This document shows positions 8,930 to 17,127 of a DNA stretch of 64,000 nt, in pieces (position 1 is the stretch's first letter; each line of letters starts with the position of its first letter). The notes beneath the pieces were generated by a model. It did no database searches, was not told the origin of the DNA, and saw nothing but the letters and a program-made list of their open reading frames with translations. Source of the DNA: Hyunsoonleella aquatilis (lineage in GTDB: Bacteria > Bacteroidota > Bacteroidia > Flavobacteriales > Flavobacteriaceae); the NCBI RefSeq assembly GCF_014270105.1, contig NZ_JACNMF010000001.1:248001-312000 (forward strand). The letters run 5' to 3'. A program made the translations under genes and the position numbers.

Positions 8930-9925
8930 TTAGAAAGTAAATATTGAGGCAATTGTAAAGGCCGCAAGATTATCTGATGCTGCACCATCATTGTCAATAT
9001 ATGGCATGTCATCGCTCCAAGAATCTAATCTAATCTCAGGCTTTAGGATAAAGTTTCCTACTTCGTAACTTCCAGTTAAGGTAAGAGCAATAACGCTTTC
9101 CTCTGCAGGATTAGCATCTCCGTGCATTGCAAAATACTCACCTCTTAAACCTAGAGAAAAGCTGTCACATGTCGCTACCTGAGGATATAAAGCTGCTCCG
9201 TAGAATCCTGAACCATCATTATCGTTATAAGCGGCATTGATTCCTAAGAAGAAAGCATCTGATAAATCGAAACCACCAGTATAGTCGATTTCGAAACCTA
9301 AACCTCCATTGTTGCCACTATCATAGTAAAGGTTTAAGTATTGACCGTAAAGGCCTAATTGAGCCCCAAGTGCATACTCGCCAGTCATAGAAATGTTGTT
9401 GGTATCCCAAGGGTTGGTAACAGCTAACATTAAGCTAATATCATCAGATAAAGCAAAATCAGCCTTTAAACCTATGTGTGAGAAAGGACCGTTTGAAAAC
9501 AAATAAGAACAACTGTAGTTAAAGTTTGCAGAAGGTGCAATAACTTCATACCCTAAAAAGGTGTTAAATCTACCCAATGTTAATGTAGTGCTTTCAGAAA
9601 CATTATAGTAAACATAAGCTTGGTTTACGATACCATCAACGATATCGGTGTTAAATGTAGCTCCAGCACCTCTTGGTCCAGTAACTAAGTCAAGAACAAC
9701 ACCAGCCTTCTCACCTTCGTAAGACGCAATAATGTTCCCCATACCGATAGCAAAACCGGATTGATCAGCAAAAGCGGTTCCAAAAGATACGCCTTCGTTA
9801 TCCGGAGCCGTAAGGTATGTTTGCCAATAAGCATCTACACTACCTGTAATAGATAGCTTCGGCTCCTGCGCAAATAATGCTGTTGTACAAAAAAGCATTG
9901 TGAGGGTAAATAATAATTTTTTCAT
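8930..9925 (-). CDS. Outer-membrane beta-barrel porin (BBP2/OmpL-like)
   Basis: 331-residue outer-membrane protein. Residues 1-19 are a signal peptide (MKKLLFTLTMLFCTTALFA) cut before Gln. The remainder is alternating-hydrophobicity beta strands with glycine- and aromatic-rich turns, and it ends in a terminal Phe (ASIFTF), the barrel insertion signal. Segments such as YYNVSESTTLTLGRFNTFLGYEV resemble the putative beta-barrel porin-2 family (PF07642). It heads the minus-strand nitrogen set, and the phased palindromes lie just upstream. A role as outer-membrane channel for ammonium or other small nitrogen compounds is inferred from context only. Confidence 0.85.
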   Translation of the reverse strand: MKKLLFTLTMLFCTTALFAQEPKLSITGSVDAYWQTYLTAPDNEGVSFGTAFADQSGFAIGMGNIIASYEGEKAGVVLDLVTGPRGAGATFNTDIVDGIVNQAYVYYNVSESTTLTLGRFNTFLGYEVIAPSANFNYSCSYLFSNGPFSHIGLKADFALSDDISLMLAVTNPWDTNNISMTGEYALGAQLGLYGQYLNLYYDSGNNGGLGFEIDYTGGFDLSDAFFLGINAAYNDNDGSGFYGAALYPQVATCDSFSLGLRGEYFAMHGDANPAEESVIALTLTGSYEVGNFILKPEIRLDSWSDDMPYIDNDGAASDNLAAFTIASIFTF

Positions 9926-9977
9926 AATCTTTAAATTTTGGTTATTAATTTTTAAAATTTATTTCCTTAAGACGGGG

Positions 9978-9985
9978 CTAAACTA
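9978..9985 (-). promoter_or_regulatory. Putative -10 box of the porin-amt set
   Basis: On the minus strand this reads TAGTTTAG, one mismatch from the flavobacterial TAnnTTTG element. No TTG is visible at the expected -33 distance; that place is taken by the palindrome at 10001-10021. This suggests an activator-dependent promoter. Confidence 0.4.
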
Positions 9986-10000
9986 TTTAAAAAAGAGTTC

Positions 10001-10021
10001 ACCCCCTAAAAAAAAGGGGGT
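10001..10021. promoter_or_regulatory. Palindromic operator 1 (ACCCCC-N9-GGGGGT)
   Basis: Perfect 6-bp arms flank a 9-bp A-rich centre. The site overlaps the -33 region of the putative porin promoter. It shares the right-hand half GGGGTATT with the second palindrome, and the two centres are 52.5 bp apart. It could instead be a hairpin in RNA, but it lies upstream of both divergent genes where a terminator has no obvious use. It is one of the few structured parts of the 463-bp gap 9926-10388, which holds no gene. Confidence 0.55.
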
Positions 10022-10052
10022 ATTCAGACAACTTTTATGATTTTTTAAATTT

Positions 10053-10074
10053 TACCCCTATTTTTTTAGGGGTA
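10053..10074. promoter_or_regulatory. Palindromic operator 2 (TACCCCTA-N6-TAGGGGTA)
   Basis: Perfect 8-bp arms with a six-T centre. The arms contain TACCCCT and AGGGGTA, which fit the enterobacterial NarL heptamer consensus TACYYMT, though the spacing here is 8 bp, not the 2 bp of NarL/NarP sites. Together with palindrome 1 it looks like a pair of binding sites for one regulator. Confidence 0.55.
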
Positions 10075-10193
10075 TTTAGTTTTTAACAAGATTTTATGAA
10101 ATATCAATAACCCATTTCTTTGAAGTATTATTAGTGTTTGTCCGTTTTTCATGACATTTTTTCAAGAAAATCAACATTTGTTAATTTTAATTC

Positions 10194-10268
10194 AGGTTTC
10201 TCTATTATTGACTAAAAATTATCAATTGAATATTTAATAATATATTTCATAATTATTGATAGAAACCT
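10194..10268. repeat. Widely spaced inverted repeat upstream of gltB
   Basis: AGGTTTCT at 10194-10201 and AGAAACCT at 10261-10268 are perfect inverted copies separated by 59 bp of very AT-rich DNA. They may be paired operator half-sites for looping, or chance. They lie 73-147 bp upstream of the proposed gltB promoter -10 box. Confidence 0.3.
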
Positions 10269-10318
10269 ATTTTTCACTTCGGTTCAATCAAAAAATCGAA
10301 ATAATGAAATCCCCGTTA

Positions 10319-10348
10319 TTGTAAATCAAAAACTAGGGTGTATCTTAG
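10319..10348 (+). promoter_or_regulatory. Probable gltBD promoter
   Basis: TTG at 10319-10321, a 19-bp spacer and TATCTTAG at 10341-10348 fit the flavobacterial TTG-N17-23-TAnnTTTG pattern. Transcription would start near 10355, leaving a leader of about 34 nt before the ATG at 10389. This excludes the upstream GTG at 10338 as the start. Confidence 0.55.
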
Positions 10349-10388
10349 CGTTTCCAACCAAAATCATTTAATTAATTTTCTGTTGATT

Positions 10389-13300
10389 ATGTTGAAAGAA
10401 CAAGGACTGTATTCCCCCGAATTCGAACATGAAAACTGTGGAGCTGGTTTTATCTGTAACCTTAAAGGCGAAAAGACAAACCAAATTATCCATGATGCTT
10501 TAGAAATTCTGGTGAAATTGGAACACCGCGGCGGTGTAAGTGCGGACGGAAGAACAGGCGACGGCGCGGGTCTATTAATAGATATCCCTCATGATTATTT
10601 TAAGCGTGTGTGCGAATTTGACATCCCAGCCCAAAGGGAGTACGCCGTCGGTATGGTGTTTTTGCCAAAAAACCAAAACCAATATATATATTGTAAGGAC
10701 GTTTTTGAAAGAGAAGTTGAAGCTCAAGGTCTTACTATTTTAGGATGGCGCGAGGTCCCTGTGGATTCCACGCAGCTAGGGCAAATTGCCTTGGCCTCAG
10801 AGCCTACGATCGAACAGATTTTTATTGGCAAAACAGAAGCTATTGATGAAGTTACGTTTAAGGCTAAGCTTTATGCCGCACGTAAAATTACAGAGCACGC
10901 CATTATTGAGTCAAAGATATCGCAGAGTTCCTATTTTTATGTGCCAAGTTTATCCACAACGACCTTGATATATAAGGGTATTATTATGCCCGAGGATATT
11001 GGGCCATATTATACCGATTTACAGCAAAAGGATTTGGTAACCAGACTGGCTTTAGTGCACCAGCGTTTTTCAACCAATACCATGCCTACATGGGAATTGG
11101 CTCAACCGTTCCGTTTTATGTGCCAGAACGGCGAAATCAATACCTTGAGAGGTAACGTAAGTCGCATGCGCGTGCGCGAGGAAATCATGAGGAGCGATGT
11201 GTTTGGTCCGCAGATTGAAAAATTGTTCCCGATTATCCTTCCGGGGAAATCGGATTCCGCCTCCATGGATATGGTAGTGGAGCTCCTAACGCATACAGAC
11301 CGTTCCCTTCCTGAAATAATGATGATGATGATTCCTGAAGCTTGGGAGAAACACGCTACCATGAGCGATGACAAAAAGGCCTTCTACGAATACAATTGCT
11401 GTATTATGGAGCCTTGGGATGGCCCTGCATCTGTGCCTTTTACGGATGGGGATTATATTGGAGCGCTTCTGGATAGAAATGGTTTAAGGCCATCAAGGTA
11501 TTCCGTGACCAAAAGTGGCAAATTGATCATGGCTTCTGAAGTTGGTGTGGTAGACATCGACCCGGAAGATATTGAGATGCATGGCCGATTGGAACCAGGA
11601 AAAATGTTCTTGGTAGATATGAACGAAGGACGCATCATTGACGACGAAGAAATCAAGTCAGAAATTGTATCGCAACGCCCATACAAAGAGTGGTTAGGGA
11701 AGACTCGTTTACACCTAAGGGATGTGCCGTACACCAGCGAAACGTGTCCTATTGAGACGATTGATATTAAAACAAGGCAACGTCTTTTTAACTATACATT
11801 CGAAGATATTCAGGAGGTCATAACACCGATGGCGCAAAAGGGAAAAGAAGCCCTCGGATCTATGGGAATTGACACGCCATTGGCCGTGTTATCGGATAGA
11901 CCTCAATTGATTTCAAACTACTTTAAGCAACTCTTTGCTCAGGTGACCAATCCGCCTTTGGATGGCATCCGCGAGGAAATCGTTACTGATATTAGTTTGA
12001 ACCTTGGTAAGGATCGTAATATTTTCAGCATAACCGAAAGACAATGCAGAAAGTTGCGTATTCAAAATCCCGTGATTTCCAACGCAGATTTGGAAAAAAT
12101 CAGAACTATTCAGATCGAAAGCTTTAAAGCGGAGACCATTCAAATGTTGTATCCAAAAGCAAAAGGTATGAATGGTTTGGAAGATGCTTTGGACGACATT
12201 ATTGTTCAAATAGAAAAAGCATTAGAGCGTAAAACAAATATTATTATCCTATCTGATAGAGGGGTGAACGAGGAATTTGCACCGATACCTTCATTGTTGG
12301 CATGTTCGTATGTAAATCATCAGATGAACCGTTTACGGAAGCGTTCCTATTTTGATATAATTATCGAATCTGCCGAACCTCGTGAACCACATCATTTTGC
12401 AACTCTATTCGGTTATGGCGCGAGTGCCATCAATCCTTACATGGTGAACGAAATCATCAGAATGCAGGTGAAAGAAGGCTTTATTTCTGATTTGAACGAG
12501 GATCAAGCAGTTGAAAACTTCAACAAAGCTATCGGGAAAGGCATCCTGAAGATTATGAACAAAATTGGAATCTCAACTTTGCATTCATATAGAGGTTCGC
12601 AAATTTTTGAGATTGTTGGTTTTAATTCGCAGTTTGTTGAAAAATATTTCCCCTATACCACGTCCAGAATTGAGGGTATTGGGCTTTACGAAATAGAAAA
12701 AGAAATTAACGAGCGCTACAAGCTAGCTTATCCAGATAAGTTAATCGACAAGCGTTTAGGCTTGAATATTGGTGGAGATTATCGATGGAGACGTAACGGT
12801 GAACGGCACATGTTTAACCCTACCACTGTTGCTAAATTACAACAAGCTGTTAGATTGAGCGATCAACATAGTTACGATACTTATTCCAAAGCCATAAACG
12901 AACAATCTGAAAACTTAATGACCATTCGCGGATTGTTTGAATTTGACAATTTAGATCCTATCCCAATTGATGAGGTTGAGCCGTGGACGGAAATTGTAAA
13001 ACGCTTTAAAACGGGAGCGATGTCCTACGGTTCCATTTCGCGTGAAGCGCATGAAAATTTGGCTATTGCCATGAACCGAATCGGCGGCAAATCTAATTCT
13101 GGAGAAGGTGGCGAAGATAGAAATCGTTTCCATCCGGACGTCAATGGAGATAGTAGAAACTCTGCTATTAAGCAAGTCGCTTCTGGTCGTTTTGGGGTAA
13201 CGTCACACTATTTGACTAATGCTAGGGAGATTCAAATTAAAATGGCACAAGGTGCAAAGCCTGGTGAGGGTGGACAATTACCTGGAGAAAAGGTATTGCC

Positions 13301-14900
13301 ATGGATTGCTGCGGCTCGAAATTCAACACCTTTTGTAGGATTGATTTCACCACCACCACATCACGATATTTATTCCATTGAGGATTTGGCACAATTGATT
13401 TTCGATTTAAAAAATGCCAACCGCGACGCCAGGATAAATGTTAAATTAGTATCCGAAGTTGGAGTTGGAACTATTGCCGCAGGGGTTGCCAAGGCTAAGG
13501 CCGATGTTGTTTTGATTTCAGGATACGACGGCGGCACTGGAGCCTCTCCTTTAACGTCATTAAAGCATGCCGGTTTACCTTGGGAGCTCGGACTTTCAGA
13601 AGCCCAGCAAACCTTGGTATTGAACAACTTAAGAAGTAGAATTGTTGTAGAATGTGACGGACAGTTGAAAACTGGCCGTGATGTGGCCGTAGCAGCATTG
13701 CTCGGAGCTGAGGAATTCGGTTTCGCAACGGCGCCACTGGTTGCATCCGGATGTATTATGATGCGCAAATGTCATTTAAATACTTGCCCTGTTGGGGTTG
13801 CCACTCAAGATAAAGAGTTGCGCAAAAACTTTAAGGGTACACCGGAACATGTTATCAACTTCTTCTTCTATATTGCTGAGGAGCTGAGAGGTATAATGGC
13901 GCAGTTAGGGTTTAGAACTATGGCCGAGATGATTGGACAAACCCATAAAATAAATGCTAATAAAGCTATTAAGCATTACAAAGCAAAAGGGCTGGATTTA
14001 TCGAGTATTTTACACAGACCCGCCGCTTATAGTGAATTAGTGGTGAGAAATACGGAAGAGCAAGATCACAATCTCGATGAGGTGCTTGACTTTACAATAT
14101 TAAAGGATTCGCATCGCGCCATGTACCGCAAAGAAAAAATGACCTTGCAGTACCCAATCAGTAATGTTAACCGTACCGTTGGTGCCATAGTAAGTAACGA
14201 AATTTCAAAAATATACGGCCATTTAGGCTTGCCTGAAGATACTTTGAACATCAACTTTAAAGGTTCTGCTGGGCAAAGTTTCGGTGCATTCGGAGCATTT
14301 GGATTGACCTTTACTTTGGAGGGCAATACCAACGACTACCTTGGGAAAGGGCTTTCGGGCGCGAAACTTATTGTAAAGAAACCTGTCAACGCCACTTTTA
14401 AAGCGAATGAAAACATTATTGTTGGTAATGTATGTTTATTTGGAGCGGTAAATGGCCAAGCTTATATTAATGGTATCGCGGGAGAACGTTTCGCAGTTCG
14501 AAATTCTGGAGCTACAGCCGTTGTTGAAGGTGTTGGTGACCATTGTTGTGAGTACATGACAGGTGGGCGTATCATCGTGCTTGGTAAAACGGGACGAAAC
14601 TTTGCCGCAGGAATGAGCGGTGGAATCGCATATGTGTATGACCCAAACCATAAATTTGTGAATGGTTTGTGTAATACCGAAACCATAGAGTTTGAGGATA
14701 TTACCAGCGAAGATGCCAATGAATTAAGAGCTTCGATAGAAAAGCACTCACTTTATACCAATAGTGACATTGCAAAAGAACTGCTTTCAGATTGGGATAC
14801 CAGTTTGGGCAATTTCGTAAAAGTGATGCCAATTGAATACAAACGTGCATTGAAGCGTTTAGAGACTGAAGAACCAATGGTAGAAGAATTAACAGCTTAG
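10389..14900 (+). CDS. gltB: Glutamate synthase (NADPH) large subunit
   Basis: 1503-residue GOGAT alpha subunit; with GltD it makes two glutamates from glutamine and 2-oxoglutarate. Order: class II glutaminase with Cys17 in HENCGAGF, which becomes the N-terminal nucleophile after removal of a 16-residue propeptide; central domain; FMN synthase domain starting near residue 875 ([34 protein letters not shown]); 3Fe-4S cysteines in [12 protein letters not shown] near 1125; and the C-terminal GXGXG beta-helix. I chose ATG 10389 because upstream in-frame sequence overlaps the likely promoter and precedes the usual N terminus. It is divergent from the ammonium uptake genes, which supply the GS-GOGAT route. 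Confidence 0.97.
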   Translation: MLKEQGLYSPEFEHENCGAGFICNLKGEKTNQIIHDALEILVKLEHRGGVSADGRTGDGAGLLIDIPHDYFKRVCEFDIPAQREYAVGMVFLPKNQNQYIYCKDVFEREVEAQGLTILGWREVPVDSTQLGQIALASEPTIEQIFIGKTEAIDEVTFKAKLYAARKITEHAIIESKISQSSYFYVPSLSTTTLIYKGIIMPEDIGPYYTDLQQKDLVTRLALVHQRFSTNTMPTWELAQPFRFMCQNGEINTLRGNVSRMRVREEIMRSDVFGPQIEKLFPIILPGKSDSASMDMVVELLTHTDRSLPEIMMMMIPEAWEKHATMSDDKKAFYEYNCCIMEPWDGPASVPFTDGDYIGALLDRNGLRPSRYSVTKSGKLIMASEVGVVDIDPEDIEMHGRLEPGKMFLVDMNEGRIIDDEEIKSEIVSQRPYKEWLGKTRLHLRDVPYTSETCPIETIDIKTRQRLFNYTFEDIQEVITPMAQKGKEALGSMGIDTPLAVLSDRPQLISNYFKQLFAQVTNPPLDGIREEIVTDISLNLGKDRNIFSITERQCRKLRIQNPVISNADLEKIRTIQIESFKAETIQMLYPKAKGMNGLEDALDDIIVQIEKALERKTNIIILSDRGVNEEFAPIPSLLACSYVNHQMNRLRKRSYFDIIIESAEPREPHHFATLFGYGASAINPYMVNEIIRMQVKEGFISDLNEDQAVENFNKAIGKGILKIMNKIGISTLHSYRGSQIFEIVGFNSQFVEKYFPYTTSRIEGIGLYEIEKEINERYKLAYPDKLIDKRLGLNIGGDYRWRRNGERHMFNPTTVAKLQQAVRLSDQHSYDTYSKAINEQSENLMTIRGLFEFDNLDPIPIDEVEPWTEIVKRFKTGAMSYGSISREAHENLAIAMNRIGGKSNSGEGGEDRNRFHPDVNGDSRNSAIKQVASGRFGVTSHYLTNAREIQIKMAQGAKPGEGGQLPGEKVLPWIAAARNSTPFVGLISPPPHHDIYSIEDLAQLIFDLKNANRDARINVKLVSEVGVGTIAAGVAKAKADVVLISGYDGGTGASPLTSLKHAGLPWELGLSEAQQTLVLNNLRSRIVVECDGQLKTGRDVAVAALLGAEEFGFATAPLVASGCIMMRKCHLNTCPVGVATQDKELRKNFKGTPEHVINFFFYIAEELRGIMAQLGFRTMAEMIGQTHKINANKAIKHYKAKGLDLSSILHRPAAYSELVVRNTEEQDHNLDEVLDFTILKDSHRAMYRKEKMTLQYPISNVNRTVGAIVSNEISKIYGHLGLPEDTLNINFKGSAGQSFGAFGAFGLTFTLEGNTNDYLGKGLSGAKLIVKKPVNATFKANENIIVGNVCLFGAVNGQAYINGIAGERFAVRNSGATAVVEGVGDHCCEYMTGGRIIVLGKTGRNFAAGMSGGIAYVYDPNHKFVNGLCNTETIEFEDITSEDANELRASIEKHSLYTNSDIAKELLSDWDTSLGNFVKVMPIEYKRALKRLETEEPMVEELTA

Positions 14901-14904
14901 AGAC

Positions 14905-16371
14905 ATGGGGAAAGTAACAGGTTTTAAAGAATTTGACAGACAAGATGAAAAGTACACGTCTGTAGAAGATCGTGTAAAACATTATAAGGAATTTACAGTG
15001 CCTCTTTCCGAAGAGGAAATTACAAAACAAGGTTCGCGCTGCATGGACTGTGGCATTCCATTTTGCCATAGTGGTTGTCCTTTAGGGAATTTAATCCCAG
15101 ATTTTAATCATATGGTGCACCAAGGTGAGTGGCAAAAGGCCTCTTGGATTTTGCATTCCACAAATAATTTCCCTGAATTTACAGGTAGATTATGTCCAGC
15201 GCCTTGTGAAAAATCATGTGTATTGGGCATTATTGAAGATCCTGTTTCCATTGAGAATATTGAGAAACAGATTGTTGAGCGTGCTTTTAAAGAAGGCTGG
15301 ATTAAACCTCAGCCCCCTAAAACAAGATCGGGAAAAAGCATTGCTGTAGTTGGTTCGGGCCCTGCAGGATTAGCGGCGGCGCAGCAATTGAACAGAGCCG
15401 GTCATACCGTTACTGTTTTTGAACGCGATGACGAAATTGGTGGTTTACTACGCTACGGGATTCCTAATTTCAAAATGGAAAAGGAGATTATCGACCGCCG
15501 TTTGGCCATTTTGGAGGAAGAAGGTATCGTTTTTAAAACCAATGTGAACGTTGGGGTTAATTATGATGTAAAAGAACTAAAGGCTTTTGATGCTGTAGTT
15601 CTTTGCGGTGGTGCTACCGAAAGACGTAGTCTGCCTACACCGGGTATTGATGCGGATGGCGTGGTTCAAGCGATGGATTTCTTAACGCAACAGACAAAAG
15701 TTTTGTTTGGCAAAAAGGTAGAGAATCAGATAATGGCTACGGATAAGCACGTGATAGTTATTGGTGGTGGCGATACAGGTTCTGACTGTATTGGGACATC
15801 GAATCGACATGGCGCAAAATCAGTAGTTAATTTTGAAATTATGCCAAAGCCTCCTGGGCATCGTTCTCCAACAACACCTTGGCCTTTCTGGCCGTTGCAA
15901 TTGAAAACGTCTTCCTCACACCAAGAGGGGGTTGAGCGTAACTGGTTGATAAATACCAAAGAATTCGTAACGGATAAAAACAATAAACTAACAGCCCTAA
16001 AAACTGTGAACGTTGAGTGGAAAATGGTACCTGGACAGCGTCCACAACTAATTGAAATTGAAGGTACTGAAAAAACTTGGCCGTGCGATTTAGCATTATT
16101 AGCTTTAGGTTTTACAGGGCCGGAAAGTACTTTAGCAGACAAGTTGGGGCTTGAAAAGGATGCCCGCTCCAACTATAAAGCCGAATACGGAAAATATCAA
16201 ACCAATATTCCAAACGTCTTTACGGCAGGCGATATGCGCAGAGGGCAATCCTTGATTGTTTGGGCCATTTCGGAAGGTCGTGAAGCCGCAAGGCAAGTGG
16301 ATCTTTATTTGATGGGTAAAACCGATTTGCCAACTAAGGATGAAGCTGGAGATTTGGTGAGTTTGCATTAG
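14905..16371 (+). CDS. gltD: Glutamate synthase small subunit
   Basis: 488-residue GOGAT beta subunit that passes electrons from NADPH through FAD and 4Fe-4S clusters to GltB. Cysteine motifs at the N terminus are CMDCGIPFCHSGCP (about 46-59) and CPAPCEKSCVLG (about 97-108). The FAD site is VVGSGPAGLAAA near 148 and the NADPH site is VIGGGDTGSDC near 285. GDMRRGQSLIVWAI near the end is the second FAD contact. It starts 4 bp after the gltB stop, so the two are one operon, closed by a strong terminator. Confidence 0.97.
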   Translation: MGKVTGFKEFDRQDEKYTSVEDRVKHYKEFTVPLSEEEITKQGSRCMDCGIPFCHSGCPLGNLIPDFNHMVHQGEWQKASWILHSTNNFPEFTGRLCPAPCEKSCVLGIIEDPVSIENIEKQIVERAFKEGWIKPQPPKTRSGKSIAVVGSGPAGLAAAQQLNRAGHTVTVFERDDEIGGLLRYGIPNFKMEKEIIDRRLAILEEEGIVFKTNVNVGVNYDVKELKAFDAVVLCGGATERRSLPTPGIDADGVVQAMDFLTQQTKVLFGKKVENQIMATDKHVIVIGGGDTGSDCIGTSNRHGAKSVVNFEIMPKPPGHRSPTTPWPFWPLQLKTSSSHQEGVERNWLINTKEFVTDKNNKLTALKTVNVEWKMVPGQRPQLIEIEGTEKTWPCDLALLALGFTGPESTLADKLGLEKDARSNYKAEYGKYQTNIPNVFTAGDMRRGQSLIVWAISEGREAARQVDLYLMGKTDLPTKDEAGDLVSLH

Positions 16372-16395
16372 GATTTTTGCTTAAATATTATAAAG

Positions 16396-16424
16396 AAAGC
16401 GAGCTATTAGGCTCGCTTTTTTAT
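16396..16424 (+). terminator. Terminator of gltBD
   Basis: AAAGCGAGC at 16396-16404 pairs with GCTCGCTTT at 16411-16419 and runs into TTTTTTA. It is a textbook intrinsic terminator 25 bp after gltD and may also serve the converging response regulator gene. Confidence 0.85.
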
Positions 16425-16479
16425 TCATTCATTTCATAACTTTTACGTGGCTAAACATTTCTGTATTTAAGACCATTCA

Positions 16480-17127
16480 TCATATCCCATTCTCCCGATT
16501 ACCACTTCTGTATTTGGTATAAATAGATACCAAATGCGCCGTATTTTTTGCTCCCATCTTAGTAGTTAAATTCTTTATATGCGTTTCAACGGTTCTACTG
16601 CTTATATTTAGCTGTTCGGCAATTTCCTTTTGGGTTAAACCGGCAGACAATAGGCCAATTACGTCTTTTTCCCTTTTGGATATGTTCAGCCATTTACCAA
16701 TCTCCAGCATGGCCCTAATATTTTTATCGATGTATCGTTCGTCATTTGCCACTGCGGTGAGAGCCTCCAAGGTTTCTTCAATGCCCAATTGCTTGTCCAA
16801 GTATCCATCTACATTGATATCATTAAACAACACTTCATAATTGTCAATCTTCGCCTCCTGGGTCAGAATGATAATCTTTACTTTGGGATGAAAGGCTTTA
16901 ACCTTTCTGGCAATATCAAATCCATTATAATCCTCGGACTCAAAATTTAGGTCCAATATCAGCGTTGATACCGTTTTTGTGGCCAATATGCTTAAGGCCT
17001 GCTGATAGTTATGCGCTACCTTGATACTACTGACATAATCTGGAAACTCTTCCAAAAGGGCCACCATGCCCTGTGAAAAAATTACGGAGTCGTCTACAAT
17101 CAAAATGTCAGATTTAAAGGTTTTCAT
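16480..17127 (-). CDS. NarL/FixJ-type response regulator
   Basis: 215-residue DNA-binding regulator. The receiver domain has the acidic pair Asp12-Asp13, phospho-acceptor Asp59 in LILDLNFE and the Lys of GYLDKQ near 119. The C-terminal LuxR helix-turn-helix spans about 150-205 (KREKDVIGLLSAGLTQKEIAEQLNIS, then RTVETHIKNL). It overlaps the end of the histidine kinase gene by 14 bp, so kinase and regulator are translationally coupled. Its targets are unknown, but it lies next to the nitrogen genes, and NarL-like heptamers occur in the porin/gltB control region. Confidence 0.93.
   Translation of the reverse strand: MKTFKSDILIVDDSVIFSQGMVALLEEFPDYVSSIKVAHNYQQALSILATKTVSTLILDLNFESEDYNGFDIARKVKAFHPKVKIIILTQEAKIDNYEVLFNDINVDGYLDKQLGIEETLEALTAVANDERYIDKNIRAMLEIGKWLNISKREKDVIGLLSAGLTQKEIAEQLNISSRTVETHIKNLTTKMGAKNTAHLVSIYTKYRSGNRENGI

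Noticed and set aside
10001-10021. Transcription terminator
   Set aside because: Both flanking genes diverge from this gap, so a terminator would have nothing to end unless an unseen leader transcript exists.
10053-10074. Canonical NarL 7-2-7 binding site
   Set aside because: The heptamers fit but are separated by 8 bp, not 2. It was kept only as a palindromic site of unknown regulator.
10338-10388. GTG start at 10338 for gltB
   Set aside because: The in-frame residues up to 10388 overlap the likely -10 box TATCTTAG and precede the usual propeptide; ATG 10389 places Cys17 as nucleophile.
13370-13768. 132-residue ORF antisense within gltB
   Set aside because: It lies wholly inside the conserved FMN domain of gltB and shows no protein-like features of its own.
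15726-16172. 148-residue ORF antisense to gltD
   Set aside because: Shadow of the conserved gltD frame; no independent support.
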